Assembly (NCBI RefSeq): GCF_000775915.1
Contig: NZ_BBLT01000005.1
Location: forward strand, 248,001 to 312,000
Direction of reading: 5' to 3'
DNA length: 64,000 nucleotides
Source: Sporocytophaga myxococcoides
Lineage (GTDB): Bacteria; Bacteroidota; Bacteroidia; Cytophagales; Cytophagaceae
Part shown: positions 25,657-34,638 of the stretch, piece by piece
Layout of the letters: each line of letters begins with the position of its first letter
How positions within the stretch are numbered: position 1 is the stretch's first letter
The notes under the pieces: model-generated
Database searches by the model: none
Seen by the model: only the letters and a program-made list of their open reading frames with translations
What the model was told of the DNA's origin: nothing
Translations under genes and position numbers: made by a program

Positions 25657-26100
25657 TTACCATTTCTTATATGGTAGAAACTTCCCGTTCATTGTCACAA
25701 CAACCCGGTCCCCTTTGGGGTCTTCTACCTTATCGACGTTCATTGTAAAATCAATGGCACTCATAATTCCGTCTCCCATTTTATCCTGAATTACTTCTTT
25801 AAGTGTAGGTCCATAAACAAAACAAATTTCAAAGAATCTGTATATAAGAGGATCTGTAGATATTTCCTGACCTGGTCCTTTGGTTGGGAAAACTTGTAAG
25901 GTATTTACTACTTCAGAACTTAGGTCCAGAAAAGTGCCCAGTTTTTCTGCTTCTGATTTAGAAAGTGTATTTTGTCCAAGACATGCAGAGGTTGTAAAAA
26001 CTTCAGAAAGACCAATGCAGTTTGATATTTCTTTCCATGTGGTTTTCTTTTTTGTTTTTGCTGTAATAATGGCTTCGGTCATTTCGATTTTGCTGATCAT
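25657..26100 (-). CDS. cynS: Cyanate hydratase (cyanase)
   Basis: 147 residues, the normal length for cyanase, a decamer that converts cyanate and bicarbonate to ammonia and carbon dioxide. The catalytic residues are all present: Arg88 and Glu91 in IYRFFE and Ser114 in GIMSAIDF, each offset by 8 from the E. coli numbering. The N-terminal helical domain (TWKEISNCIGLSEVFTTSAC) and the C-terminal PYKKW are typical. The AraC-family gene 69 bases upstream on the same strand is a likely regulator. There is no carbonic anhydrase gene (cynT) nearby. Confidence 0.95.
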   Translation of the reverse strand: MISKIEMTEAIITAKTKKKTTWKEISNCIGLSEVFTTSACLGQNTLSKSEAEKLGTFLDLSSEVVNTLQVFPTKGPGQEISTDPLIYRFFEICFVYGPTLKEVIQDKMGDGIMSAIDFTMNVDKVEDPKGDRVVVTMNGKFLPYKKW

Positions 26101-26169
26101 AATTAATTTAATAAAGGTTATGGTATAATTTTAAAGTCTGCGTCAAAAGCCAAGCCAAGCCAAGGAGTT

Positions 26170-27066
26170 TTAACTGATGCATTCTGAAAGTTGTACTATC
26201 CTGAATTGCTCAGGAGTCATGGTAGTCAGCTTTCTGAATAATCTTATGAAATATGAGTTATCCGTATAATTAAGACTATATGCAATTGAACTGATTGAAT
26301 TGTCTGAATAAACCAAAAGCCGCTTGGCTTCAAGGATCAATCGTTCCTGTAATAAATCACCCGGAGTTTTATTAAGGGCTTTTTTACATAGCGTATTCAG
26401 CTGTTTAATGGAGATATTCATAATGCTTGCATATTCGGAAATTTGCTTATGCTCCTTATAATGCGCATCAATTAATGTCTCCAGCTTATGCAACTGATTC
26501 ATCTGGTATTGCATAAGACCGGATGCTTGCTGATTTCCGGTATATTTTCTTTCCAGTTCGATCAGCAGCATCTTAAGATTAAGCCTGATAACATCATGGA
26601 ATAATTTTCTTTTGTTCAGATACTCATCATCAATCTTTTTAAATATGTTTGAAACCTGTTCAATATCCTCTTCTTTAATCTCCATGCAGGGGGAATTGAT
26701 ATGAGTATAGAAGAATGGCAGTGTTAAAAGTTTATTGTAATTGAAGTCCAACTGAAAGTATTCTTTGGTAAAGAATAAAATGTATCCATTAATGTCAGAA
26801 GATAAATTCCAATGATGTACTTGTCCGGGAGATAACAGGAATAAGCTGCCGGCTTTCACGTGGTAATTTTTAAAATCAATGCTATGCATTCCAGATCCAC
26901 TTGTTATGAAAAGTAAAATAAAGAAATCATGTCCATGAGGCCTGTCCAGAAACAAATTGTCTTTTAGGTGCTTGTCCAAGTTTCTGATGTAGAAACTATT
27001 ACCACAATGGTGGCAATGATTGTAATCTTCAAAATTACTGATCGTTAATACTGGCAGATCTTTCAT
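26170..27066 (-). CDS. AraC-family transcriptional regulator
   Basis: 298 residues from the ATG at 27066 (MKDLPVLTISNFEDY). Residues up to about 140 form the cupin-type sensor (HGHDFFILLFITSGSGMHSI, LFLLSPGQVHHWNL). The C-terminal 100 residues hold the two helix-turn-helices (ISEYASIMNISIKQLNTLCK, SSIAYSLNYTDNSYFIRLFR, KLTTMTPEQFR). Its position before cynS on the same strand suggests control of cyanate use, but the effector is unknown. The leader before it contains an unusual G-free stretch. Confidence 0.93.
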   Translation of the reverse strand: MKDLPVLTISNFEDYNHCHHCGNSFYIRNLDKHLKDNLFLDRPHGHDFFILLFITSGSGMHSIDFKNYHVKAGSLFLLSPGQVHHWNLSSDINGYILFFTKEYFQLDFNYNKLLTLPFFYTHINSPCMEIKEEDIEQVSNIFKKIDDEYLNKRKLFHDVIRLNLKMLLIELERKYTGNQQASGLMQYQMNQLHKLETLIDAHYKEHKQISEYASIMNISIKQLNTLCKKALNKTPGDLLQERLILEAKRLLVYSDNSISSIAYSLNYTDNSYFIRLFRKLTTMTPEQFRIVQLSECIS

Positions 27067-27162
27067 ATGATTTCTTTGATTAAAGGTAAAAGATAATTTA
27101 AGGGAATTACAGGACAAAAAATCCCTTGTGCAGGATAAAAATAACTTTTTTAATTTTTGGTC

Positions 27163-27267
27163 AAAATTTTAGGGGTATTTATGGTGTTTTTATGTAAAAT
27201 AAAGATGTTTTGGTGTTGAATATGATGATGTTTTTTGTGTTTAATAGTTTTTTTGGGGTGTTGTTGT
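27163..27267 (-). promoter_or_regulatory. 105-base G-free, C/A-rich RNA stretch (rut-like)
   Basis: The + strand has no C at all over these 105 bases, so RNA from the - strand has no G and is rich in C and A (for example CAACAACACCCC). It begins 6 bases after the stop of the DUF202 gene. A long C-rich, G-free, unstructured stretch just after a stop codon is the textbook form of a Rho-loading (rut) site, so Rho-dependent termination after that gene is the likely role. It also lies in the leader of the AraC-type gene. Confidence 0.4.
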
Positions 27268-27272
27268 CTTTT

Positions 27273-27773
27273 TTAAGGAAGGTTGATGTTAGGTTTTAGA
27301 ACTTGGATTCCCATATATATGGCGGCAAAAATCCCAGCAAAAAGTAAGAGTGTAGCAATAATCAATGTGAAGGAAACGGGAAACTTATCTTCATCCGGAA
27401 GGAGGCCCTTATTCATCATATCTTCTCTTTCAATACGGATCTGTTTCATAAACCTTACCTGATAAGCGATTCCAATGACTAGCATTAAGATGCCAAGTAT
27501 AACAAGGATGAATCCTAATATTCTAGGCATCAGTGATCTCCAATGTTTATGGAATTCCTCCTTTAGGTGCCAGAAAATCTGGAAAATTGTGAATCCGAAA
27601 CTTATCAGAGACAGGGAAGTTCGGATAACAGCCATTAATGTTCTGTCTGCGCTCAGACGAGTTCTCTGAAAAGCTAATCCTGTACGCTGAGATGCAAAAA
27701 GAAATGAAGCATGTACAGGATTTTTAGTAAGAAGTTTGTTAAAGGAAAGTTGGGGTTTATCGTCGTCTTGCAT
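27273..27773 (-). CDS. DUF202 (YidH-like) inner-membrane protein
   Basis: A 166-residue protein with the DUF202 signature FASQRTGLAFQRTRLSADRT, followed by three membrane helices (about 46-66, 84-105 and 134-155). These small proteins of the inner membrane have no settled function. No hairpin terminator follows; instead a 105-base G-free stretch starts 6 bases past the stop, which could direct Rho-dependent termination. Confidence 0.88.
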   Translation of the reverse strand: MQDDDKPQLSFNKLLTKNPVHASFLFASQRTGLAFQRTRLSADRTLMAVIRTSLSLISFGFTIFQIFWHLKEEFHKHWRSLMPRILGFILVILGILMLVIGIAYQVRFMKQIRIEREDMMNKGLLPDEDKFPVSFTLIIATLLLFAGIFAAIYMGIQVLKPNINLP

Positions 27774-27992
27774 AATATCCCTATAGTTTCATTGACTTCA
27801 TTAGTTTGGATATAAACTGTTTCTTTGTTGGAATGTTTTTATCCCATAAAGAGTATATCAAAGGGAAAGGGCCAATAATGTAGAGTTATATTAGTTGAAA
27901 TGAACTTAATGTTTATTAACCCAGATTTATTTAAATTTCACAATGGTAGAAATTTTTAGCAGGAAATACTTAAAAAAAATAAGAAAGAAATA

Positions 27993-28039
27993 TGCCTTCC
28001 CAGAGTCTAAATTTCATAAAATGAAACTTTGGGAAGGCA
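27993..28039 (-). terminator. Terminator of the MscS-type gene
   Basis: A perfect 10-bp stem, TGCCTTCCCA/TGGGAAGGCA (27993-28002 with 28030-28039), with a loop that can pair further. A T-rich - strand sequence follows. It lies about 30 bases past the stop of the channel gene. Confidence 0.65.
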
Positions 28040-28069
28040 AGCTTATAGGAAAGATTCCTCGATATATTA

Positions 28070-30493
28070 TTATCCTTTTATTGAAATATTAATTTCTCCA
28101 AACTCTTTAAATAAATGATAGATGATGTTACTTTTTGCTTCCTCCGCCTTGTAAACATCTTTACACCAAAAATGTATCTTTAATTCGCATACTTCTTTTT
28201 TAAGAGCTATAAATTCGATTTCGGGTATTGAGTTAGCTTTTACATAGGACGAAGAGGATATGGATGTTTTTATGGTATTAGAGATTTTTTCAATATCCTG
28301 ATTTCCATTTACAGTCATTGAAATAGCAAGCCTTTGCTGTGTATTGCTTAAAGTCCAGTTAGTAATGTGTTGAGATAAAATATCACCGTTAGGAATAATC
28401 ACTTCGGCACCGTCGCCTGTTAATAGCGTACTTGAACGAATCCCGATCTCTCTGACTTTTCCTGTTTTGTCTCCGATTTCTATAGAGTCACCAACCTGAA
28501 GAGGTCTGTCAAAAATAAGAATAATACCAGATACAAAGTTTGTAACGATATTCTGCAAGCCAAGTCCGATACCTACACCAAGAGCTCCTAATACAATGGT
28601 GATTTTATCAACAGGGAGTCCTGATGCTGTTACAGCAAGCAAATAACCTGCGCAAAGAACCACAAGTCTTGCTATGAGCATTCTTGAGCGTTGATTCTTG
28701 TTTTGAATATCTTCATTACCTGTATCTCCGAAGAAATATCCAACGTATTTCTGAAGCAGGTGAGCTACCCAGATAATGAGGAAAAATAATACTACCCCTC
28801 CAAGTGTGAAGCTGGCGCTACCAATAGCTCGTTGTTTGGTCATAAGAATAGCAACGGCATCTTTGGTAGTATTATATATATTCAGGTTTGTTGTAAATAC
28901 GATAATCCATAACAGAATAACAGTAAACATTACAAGTCCCTGAAAGTCTTTTATGACCGCATGAAAATCAAAATTAGTTTTAAAGCCTTGTCTGATTCTG
29001 CTTGTTTCGATTTGGAGTAGTATTGCTTCTATGAATATCTTGCTGAATATAGCAAGACCTATAGCTTGTGTAAAGGAGAATATGGCAGTGTTTCCAAGGA
29101 TTTGAGACAGTGAGAATCGTCCAAACACGTTGAACAGGATTGCAAGGATGTTCATTACATTATGCAGGATAATGACAAATTTCAGGAATCCACGCAACTG
29201 CAAATGATTCTTTAAGCCTCTCAGGAATAATGATCCGAATATAACAGAAAGTACATTGAGTAAAATAAGGCCGAATCTCTGAATAAGGCCTGGAAGTAGT
29301 ATATATTGGGTAAATGAAAAACAAATGTAAAGGACTATCATTGCAAGCCAATAAATAAAGAGGTTTCTTGGCCATTTCTTAAAGCAGATGAATGTAAGAG
29401 TCAGAATTAACAAAAACTGCATCGATTCTATATAAACCGAAGGTGCATCCAGATCAAAAAAAGGAGCTAATGTAAATATGAGAACAAAGGATGACGCAAT
29501 AAAATGAGGATAAAGGTATTCAATCTCCAGATATTGGACCTTATCCAATGAGTCTGATATTTTTAACCTGTATATATTTCTGTAAAGCCATATTCCAAAA
29601 ATAAGGCCGATAACAAGCAGAAATAGTCTGTTGTTAAGACTGTCTTTAAAATAATAATTAAGTGCTTTTCTTTCACCAATACGAGCTTTCTCATATGATT
29701 GCCGCAATTGATTTAATGATTGATGCGGCAATGGCTCCCAAAGGTAATAAGTTTCCTTGCTGAATACCCTGGAGAATGAGGTAAGCAGAAGGTTGTTAAC
29801 TTTTTCAAGCAAGGTAGATGTAATTACAGCATTGGCTGAATTATGCGTCTGGAGTAAATTAATGAGTGTAATACTTTCTTTTAATCTGGAAGTTCCGGCG
29901 CGCCATGCCTCCCGCATTTCTTTTAGCTGTGGAGCAAAAAGTTTTCTGTTAACAGAATCACGCATCAGGCTTCTGATGACTGTATCTTTCATCATTACCT
30001 TCAACTCATTTTTTAAACTATTAAGAGTAGCTTCTGCACTATCGAGTAGGTGGCTCTGTTTTTCTATATCGTTATGAATGTCATTTAATAAACTCCGGAA
30101 CATCTGAAGATTTCTGAGCCCCAGAGCCTGGCTGTTGTTTAGGATATTATCTTTTAAAACGAGTAATGCAGAGTCACTGTCAGCAAGTTTTCGCTGGATA
30201 TTACGAATGCCAGGACCCAGATCACTTTTGTTTTTAATCAAAGAGAGAATAGCATAATTTTTCTCTATGCGAATCTGATAGTCACTGCTTGTAAGTTTTG
30301 TAGAATCTGAGAAAATTGCAGCCAGGTCAGAGTTTTTTCGGAATCCTCGTTCTCTTTTTTTTGTGAGGGAATCTTGTTGAGTTATTAAAGTGTCCGAATG
30401 GGTTTTAAGGCTATTCTGACTAAAGGACTGAATAATTAATATAAAACAGAAACTGAAAATCAGAGAGAAGGAAATAATTCTTTGCATCATCAT
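28070..30493 (-). CDS. Large MscS-type mechanosensitive channel
   Basis: An 807-residue inner-membrane protein. A signal peptide (ISFSLIFSFCFILIIQSFSQ) is followed by a long periplasmic coiled-coil domain (about 40-270), about eleven membrane helices, and the MscS core near the C-terminus. The core shows VLGALGVGIGLGLQNIVTNF (pore helix TM3) and DRPLQVGDSIEIGDKTGKVR (beta domain start). The large N-terminal domain makes it a MscK/MscM-like member rather than a minimal MscS. Such channels release solutes during hypo-osmotic shock. It is a single gene with its own terminator. Confidence 0.92.
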   Translation of the reverse strand: MMMQRIISFSLIFSFCFILIIQSFSQNSLKTHSDTLITQQDSLTKKRERGFRKNSDLAAIFSDSTKLTSSDYQIRIEKNYAILSLIKNKSDLGPGIRNIQRKLADSDSALLVLKDNILNNSQALGLRNLQMFRSLLNDIHNDIEKQSHLLDSAEATLNSLKNELKVMMKDTVIRSLMRDSVNRKLFAPQLKEMREAWRAGTSRLKESITLINLLQTHNSANAVITSTLLEKVNNLLLTSFSRVFSKETYYLWEPLPHQSLNQLRQSYEKARIGERKALNYYFKDSLNNRLFLLVIGLIFGIWLYRNIYRLKISDSLDKVQYLEIEYLYPHFIASSFVLIFTLAPFFDLDAPSVYIESMQFLLILTLTFICFKKWPRNLFIYWLAMIVLYICFSFTQYILLPGLIQRFGLILLNVLSVIFGSLFLRGLKNHLQLRGFLKFVIILHNVMNILAILFNVFGRFSLSQILGNTAIFSFTQAIGLAIFSKIFIEAILLQIETSRIRQGFKTNFDFHAVIKDFQGLVMFTVILLWIIVFTTNLNIYNTTKDAVAILMTKQRAIGSASFTLGGVVLFFLIIWVAHLLQKYVGYFFGDTGNEDIQNKNQRSRMLIARLVVLCAGYLLAVTASGLPVDKITIVLGALGVGIGLGLQNIVTNFVSGIILIFDRPLQVGDSIEIGDKTGKVREIGIRSSTLLTGDGAEVIIPNGDILSQHITNWTLSNTQQRLAISMTVNGNQDIEKISNTIKTSISSSSYVKANSIPEIEFIALKKEVCELKIHFWCKDVYKAEEAKSNIIYHLFKEFGEINISIKG

Positions 30494-30859
30494 AGTAGTT
30501 GTAAAGTAAAAATAAACAAGTAAGCAGGGATTTCAAAAGGTATCAGAGCTTGTTCACCAAAGAAAAAACATTTACTGGAATGAAGTTTTTTATATTCAGG
30601 TTTTTATGGATTCGTTTAGTTTATAAATTTTTGAACAAATGATTATTAATTATTAAAAGAAGTGAATTGTCATTGTAGATGAATGATATAGGTTATTGAT
30701 GAACAATTTGATAGTGAATTTATTTGTATTTGAAAAACTTTGTTCTGAATATTAGCTATTGGAAAATTATCTGATTTAAAGACAGATTTTCTATTAGACA
30801 AAAAAGGTTTGAATAATTAATATTCTTTTTATAGATTCATTTTTATAGATCAAAACATT
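30494..30859. other. Intergenic region between divergent genes, nothing recognised
   Basis: 366 AT-rich bases between the channel gene and the tautomerase gene. Promoters for both must lie here, but no site fits the consensus well enough to report. No repeat, RNA gene or open frame was seen. Confidence 0.45.
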
Positions 30860-31063
30860 ATGCCATACGTCAATATAAAAATTACCGATGAGAATGTGAC
30901 ATCGCAGCAGAAAGCTGAATTAATCGAGGGTGTTACGGAGCTACTTAAGATAGTTCTTAATAAAAATCCAGAAACAACAGTTGTAGTCATTGATGAAGTA
31001 TCGACTGATAACTGGGGCATAGGTGGCCAGCAGGTTACAGAGAGGCGTAAGAAAGGGAAGTAA
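30860..31063 (+). CDS. 4-oxalocrotonate tautomerase family protein
   Basis: 67 residues starting MPYVNIKITDENVTSQQKAE, so the Pro that follows the removed Met can serve as the catalytic N-terminal base. TVVVIDEVSTDNWGIGGQQV and the RRKKGK tail match the small 4-OT family of homo-hexamers that move protons on dienol or oxo acids. The substrate is unknown. It is the first of four closely spaced genes in the same direction (30,860-32,410), mostly small cytosolic proteins. Confidence 0.9.
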   Translation: MPYVNIKITDENVTSQQKAELIEGVTELLKIVLNKNPETTVVVIDEVSTDNWGIGGQQVTERRKKGK

Positions 31064-31090
31064 AACTTTAGAATAAAAAATAAGATAAAT

Positions 31091-31549
31091 ATGAAAGGTT
31101 CCGAATGTCAAATGCTCATCAGAAAATCCGCTGAAAAGGTTTTTGAAGCCTTTATAGATCCTGAAATTACAAAGAATTTCTGGTTCACTTATGGAAGTGA
31201 CAAGCTGGAGGTTGGTAAGAAAGTAGTCTGGAAATGGGAAATGTATGACGTTTCTACAACTGTAATTGCTAAGGAGATAATACCTGGCAAGAAGATCATT
31301 ATCGAATGGGATGAGCCTGCTACAACTGTAGATTTTGATTTTAAAACCCTGAGCGATGGTTCTACTTATGTTACGATTAAGCACTTTGGGTTTAATCAAA
31401 CAGGGGATGAGTTGCTTGAAGCAATTAAAGATTCAACAGGAGGTTTTACAACAGTATTGGATGGCCTAAAGGCCTTTCTTGAGCATAATATCAATCTTAA
31501 TCTTATAGCTGATAAATTTCCAGCTGAAGTTATGAAGCACGGAAAATAA
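31091..31549 (+). CDS. SRPBCC (AHSA1-like) domain protein
   Basis: 152 residues with the START-like pattern IRKSAEKVFEAFIDPEITKN, then WKWEMYDVSTTVIAKEIIPG, KKIIIEWDEP and a long C-terminal helix starting GFTTVLDGLKAFLEHN. It is 27 bases after the tautomerase gene and 9 bases before a DUF1801 gene, so it sits in a four-gene run. Its ligand is unknown; proteins of this type are often labelled activator of Hsp90 ATPase 1-like without evidence for that role in bacteria. Confidence 0.88.
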   Translation: MKGSECQMLIRKSAEKVFEAFIDPEITKNFWFTYGSDKLEVGKKVVWKWEMYDVSTTVIAKEIIPGKKIIIEWDEPATTVDFDFKTLSDGSTYVTIKHFGFNQTGDELLEAIKDSTGGFTTVLDGLKAFLEHNINLNLIADKFPAEVMKHGK

Positions 31550-31558
31550 ATCTTAAAT

Positions 31559-31936
31559 ATGGAAGCTCATAAGTTCAAAACTGTTGATGAATATATAAGC
31601 TCATTTCCTCCGGAAGTAAGACCAATTCTTGAGAAGCTTAGGCAAACAATTATTAAGGCTGCTCCAAAGGCTGAAGAAGTGATCAGTTATAATATGCCAG
31701 CTTTTAAGTTAAATGGAGCTCTTGTTTATTATGCTGCTTATAAAAAGCATGTCGGTTTTTATCCTACAAACTCCGGCATTACAGAGTTTGCTGATGAATT
31801 AGCTGATTATAAAACTTCAAAAGGTGCTATACAATTCCCTTTAGATAAGCCTTTGCCAACTGGTTTGATAACAAAGATTGTCAAATTCAGGATAGTGGAG
31901 AATAATGCAAAAGCACTGGTTAAGAAGCAAAAGTAG
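31559..31936 (+). CDS. DUF1801 / YdhG-like protein
   Basis: A 125-residue protein with the family pattern TVDEYISSFPPEVRPILEKL, AEEVISYNMPAFKLNGALVY, KKHVGFYPT and GAIQFPLDKPLP. The fold resembles frataxin, and some relatives have been called iron chaperones, though direct proof is thin. It lies in the small-gene run with the tautomerase and the SRPBCC protein. No metal-binding site is obvious in the sequence. Confidence 0.88.
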   Translation: MEAHKFKTVDEYISSFPPEVRPILEKLRQTIIKAAPKAEEVISYNMPAFKLNGALVYYAAYKKHVGFYPTNSGITEFADELADYKTSKGAIQFPLDKPLPTGLITKIVKFRIVENNAKALVKKQK

Positions 31937-31942
31937 TTTTAT

Positions 31943-32410
31943 ATGATAATGAATAAGGCTCTTTGCTTTTTTATTGTTTTAATTGCTTGTATAGCCTGTT
32001 CAAACCGAATAGAAGAAAGAAAATCAGAATATGATTTGCTGATTGGAAAATGGAGGGCTGAGAAGATTGTATTTACGGGACTTAGTTCTTGGTTCGAAAC
32101 TTCTTTTTCTGAAGGTGAATCAATCGATAAAAGGTTTTTGAATAAACAATTTACGATTGCTTTGATGCCTGATTCAACTTTTATTTTAGATAATAGGCAG
32201 GAGGATAATTTTAGTGGTAAATATAGAGTAAATAGGGACATGATATTTTTAAAAGATCAGGATATTCCATATCTGTATTTTAAAATTGATAGTTTAATAA
32301 ATCATAACCTCTGTCTGCAACTGAATTATGCAATGTTTTACACTGTAGAAAATGATTCTATTTTTATCGTACGAGGTCCTCATGCGAAAATAGTTATGAA
32401 AAAGGAATAG
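31943..32410 (+). CDS. Lipoprotein, lipocalin-like
   Basis: 155 residues with a lipoprotein signal (ALCFFIVLIACIACS), so it is lipid-anchored at the Cys. The mature part reads LLIGKWRAEKIVF, then FTIALMPDSTFILDN, GKYRVNRDMIFLKDQ and a final strand FIVRGPHAKIVMK. An opening GKW followed by such strand pairs is typical of the small lipocalin-like lipoproteins of Bacteroidota. The ligand is unknown. It is the last gene of the run that starts with the tautomerase. An ATG two codons in (31949) is an equally possible start. Confidence 0.72.
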   Translation: MIMNKALCFFIVLIACIACSNRIEERKSEYDLLIGKWRAEKIVFTGLSSWFETSFSEGESIDKRFLNKQFTIALMPDSTFILDNRQEDNFSGKYRVNRDMIFLKDQDIPYLYFKIDSLINHNLCLQLNYAMFYTVENDSIFIVRGPHAKIVMKKE

Positions 32411-32687
32411 GTCTTAGTTCTTATTTTTTGTTATAAATTTTCCTTTTCTCTTACTACCAGCTTATAAAAATATTTTAATTTTTAGTTTATGCATTTGAAT
32501 TTTAGGTTGTCATAATTTTCTTCAAAATTCCTTCAGAATTATAATGGTCTATTCCGGTAATTATCCTAAAAAGTAATTCTTCATACTGAGCATTTTTATG
32601 GAAACTTTAGTTGTGTATTTGACTTATTTTGCCAGAAAGTTAAAAAAATAAAATGCTTGAACTTCTTCAAATACGGATAATGTTAAG

Positions 32688-33278
32688 GTGAATTCAATTC
32701 TGGATGCTGCTATAAATGCTTTGGTTATTATGAATTTGCAAAGACAACCATAGTAGAAATTGTTTCGGATGTAGGATTGTCCAAGGCTTCCATTTACTAT
32801 TATTTTGCAGATAAAGACGCATTATTTAGTGCGGTTGTAAAAAGAGAGCTGGATGGATTTTTTCGCGATATCAAAAAGTAAATTATTGATAATTAAGGCA
32901 CAGTAAAAAATAAGCTTGTTCAATATACGAATAAAAGGCATGAATATTTTTTGAATGTGTTTGTGAATCTTGGAAAAATTAAAATGAGCCTGGTGACAGT
33001 AAAACTTCTCTTAGGGGGATCTCCTGAATAATTTTTTCAAATCAGGAGTAGCATTGGTTTCTAAAATTTTGAAAGAAGGGGTAAACAATAATGAGTTTAG
33101 GGATATTGATGTCTCTGAATACGCTGATTTGTTTATTTCGACGATGAATGGATTAAGAAGCATTACAATCAAAAACAAAGATTCTTATCAGCTTGAAAAA
33201 AGTGATCTGGATTTAATTGAAAAGCGCATCAAAAATCTGAGAGGAATTTTTATTACAGGAATACTTAAAAGCAAATAA
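32688..33278 (+). pseudogene. TetR-family regulator, broken
   Basis: The N-terminal TetR helix-turn-helix can be read across a one-base deletion near 32722: NSILDAAINAF, then YYEFAKTTIVEIVSDVGLSK, ASIYYYFADKDALFSAVV. A TAA at about 32880, another near 32896 and further stops near 33030 interrupt the frame. The C-terminal part is open again from 33054 (VSKILKEGVNNNEFRDID to GILKSK-stop). It lies directly before the TolC-type gene and would have controlled the efflux operon. With the repressor lost, the operon may first have been derepressed and then decayed. Confidence 0.85.
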
Positions 33279-33293
33279 AGACTTTAGAAAGCA

Positions 33294-34619
33294 ATGCTAC
33301 CACTAAAAAAACGAGTAATCGCTGCTGCATTAATTATAACAGGGCTTAATTCAGAGGTATCTCTCGCTCAGAATACAAAATTTCTTACTCTAAATGAGGC
33401 TGTAGAATTATGTCTGCAGAATAATAAGCAACTTAAATTAAATAAAGTGAAAGTTGAAGCTGCTACTGCTTCAACTGTGGAAGCCAGGGAAAGACGACTA
33501 CCTGATCTGACCGGATCTGCAAACTATATTCGACTGACAAAGCCAACAATCGGTGGTCCTTTAGGCAATACGGTATCGCCGGATATTAATGAGGCAGCTT
33601 ATGCTATAGTAAGTGGCTCAATACCTTTATTTACAGGGTTCAGAACAAAAAATGGGATCGAGTCTTCCAGATATCTTGAAGAAGCGACAAAACTTGATGC
33701 TGAAAATGATAAGGATGCTATCATTCAAAATACTGTAGCGGCTTATAGTAACTTATTCAAAGCTCAGTCAACAGTTTTAATTGTAAGAGAAAATCTTAAA
33801 CAGGCGGAATTGAGAACTGCTGATTTTACAAACCTTGAAAAAAATGGTGTTATAGCTCGGAACGACTTGCTCAGGGTTCAGCTTCAGCAGTCTAATGTTC
33901 AGCTTGCCTTAATGGATGCTGAAAGCAATCAGAGGCTGGCAAACCTTAATATGAATATTATGCTTGGACTTGATGAAAATACTTTGCTTCAACTTGATAG
34001 TACATCTTTTGTCGAAATTAATGATGCAAGAACGTTTTCTGAGTTTGAGCAGGTAGCGCTTACGAACAGACATGATCTCGCAGCACTTAAGTACAGAGAG
34101 CAGTCAGCTTCAGCGGGAATCAGAATGGCAAAGGCAGACTATTATCCTTCCTTAAAAATAACAGGCGGATATTTTGCAGCTAATATTCCACATTTGTTTT
34201 CTATTTCAAATGCATGGAATGCAGGACTTGGGTTAAGTTATAATGTTGCTTCGGTATGGAAGACGGGAGCAAAGGTAAAGTCAGCTAAAGTCCGTCTGGC
34301 AGAAGTTAAAGCCAGTCAGGATCTGATGAATGACAGAGTAAAAATGGAAGTAGCCCAGGCTTTCGAAGGATATGTTTTGAGTAAAAAGAAGATAGAAGTA
34401 TATGCTCAGGCCCTTGAACAGGCAACTGAAAATAACAGAATAACAAAAAGTAAATATCGCAATAACTTGGTCACAACAACAGATCTGCTGGATGCTTTTG
34501 TGCAACAATTGCTGGCTAATCTGGACTATGCAAATTCTAAAGCAGATGCGGTAGTTGCGTATCGCAGACTATTACAAACATCAGGTGTTGCTAATAACGA
34601 ACCTAAAAATAATTATTAA
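33294..34619 (+). CDS. TolC-family outer-membrane efflux protein
   Basis: A 441-residue protein with a signal peptide (about 1-25, ending SLAQ) and the TolC repeat structure of two outer-membrane efflux domains (LTLNEAVELCLQNNKQLKLN; FEQVALTNRHDLAALKYREQ). It forms trimeric channels that complete tripartite pumps. The frame is complete, although its partners at 34,639 (HlyD) and 35,240 (MFS) are broken. It may work with pumps encoded elsewhere, or may be the next part of the operon to be lost. Confidence 0.9.
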   Translation: MLPLKKRVIAAALIITGLNSEVSLAQNTKFLTLNEAVELCLQNNKQLKLNKVKVEAATASTVEARERRLPDLTGSANYIRLTKPTIGGPLGNTVSPDINEAAYAIVSGSIPLFTGFRTKNGIESSRYLEEATKLDAENDKDAIIQNTVAAYSNLFKAQSTVLIVRENLKQAELRTADFTNLEKNGVIARNDLLRVQLQQSNVQLALMDAESNQRLANLNMNIMLGLDENTLLQLDSTSFVEINDARTFSEFEQVALTNRHDLAALKYREQSASAGIRMAKADYYPSLKITGGYFAANIPHLFSISNAWNAGLGLSYNVASVWKTGAKVKSAKVRLAEVKASQDLMNDRVKMEVAQAFEGYVLSKKKIEVYAQALEQATENNRITKSKYRNNLVTTTDLLDAFVQQLLANLDYANSKADAVVAYRRLLQTSGVANNEPKNNY

Positions 34620-34638
34620 CATAGTTCCAAATTTCATT

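Noticed and set aside
26146-26163. Short tandem repeat AAGCC in the cynS-araC gap
   Set aside because: Only three units, with no sign of a larger array; too short to interpret.
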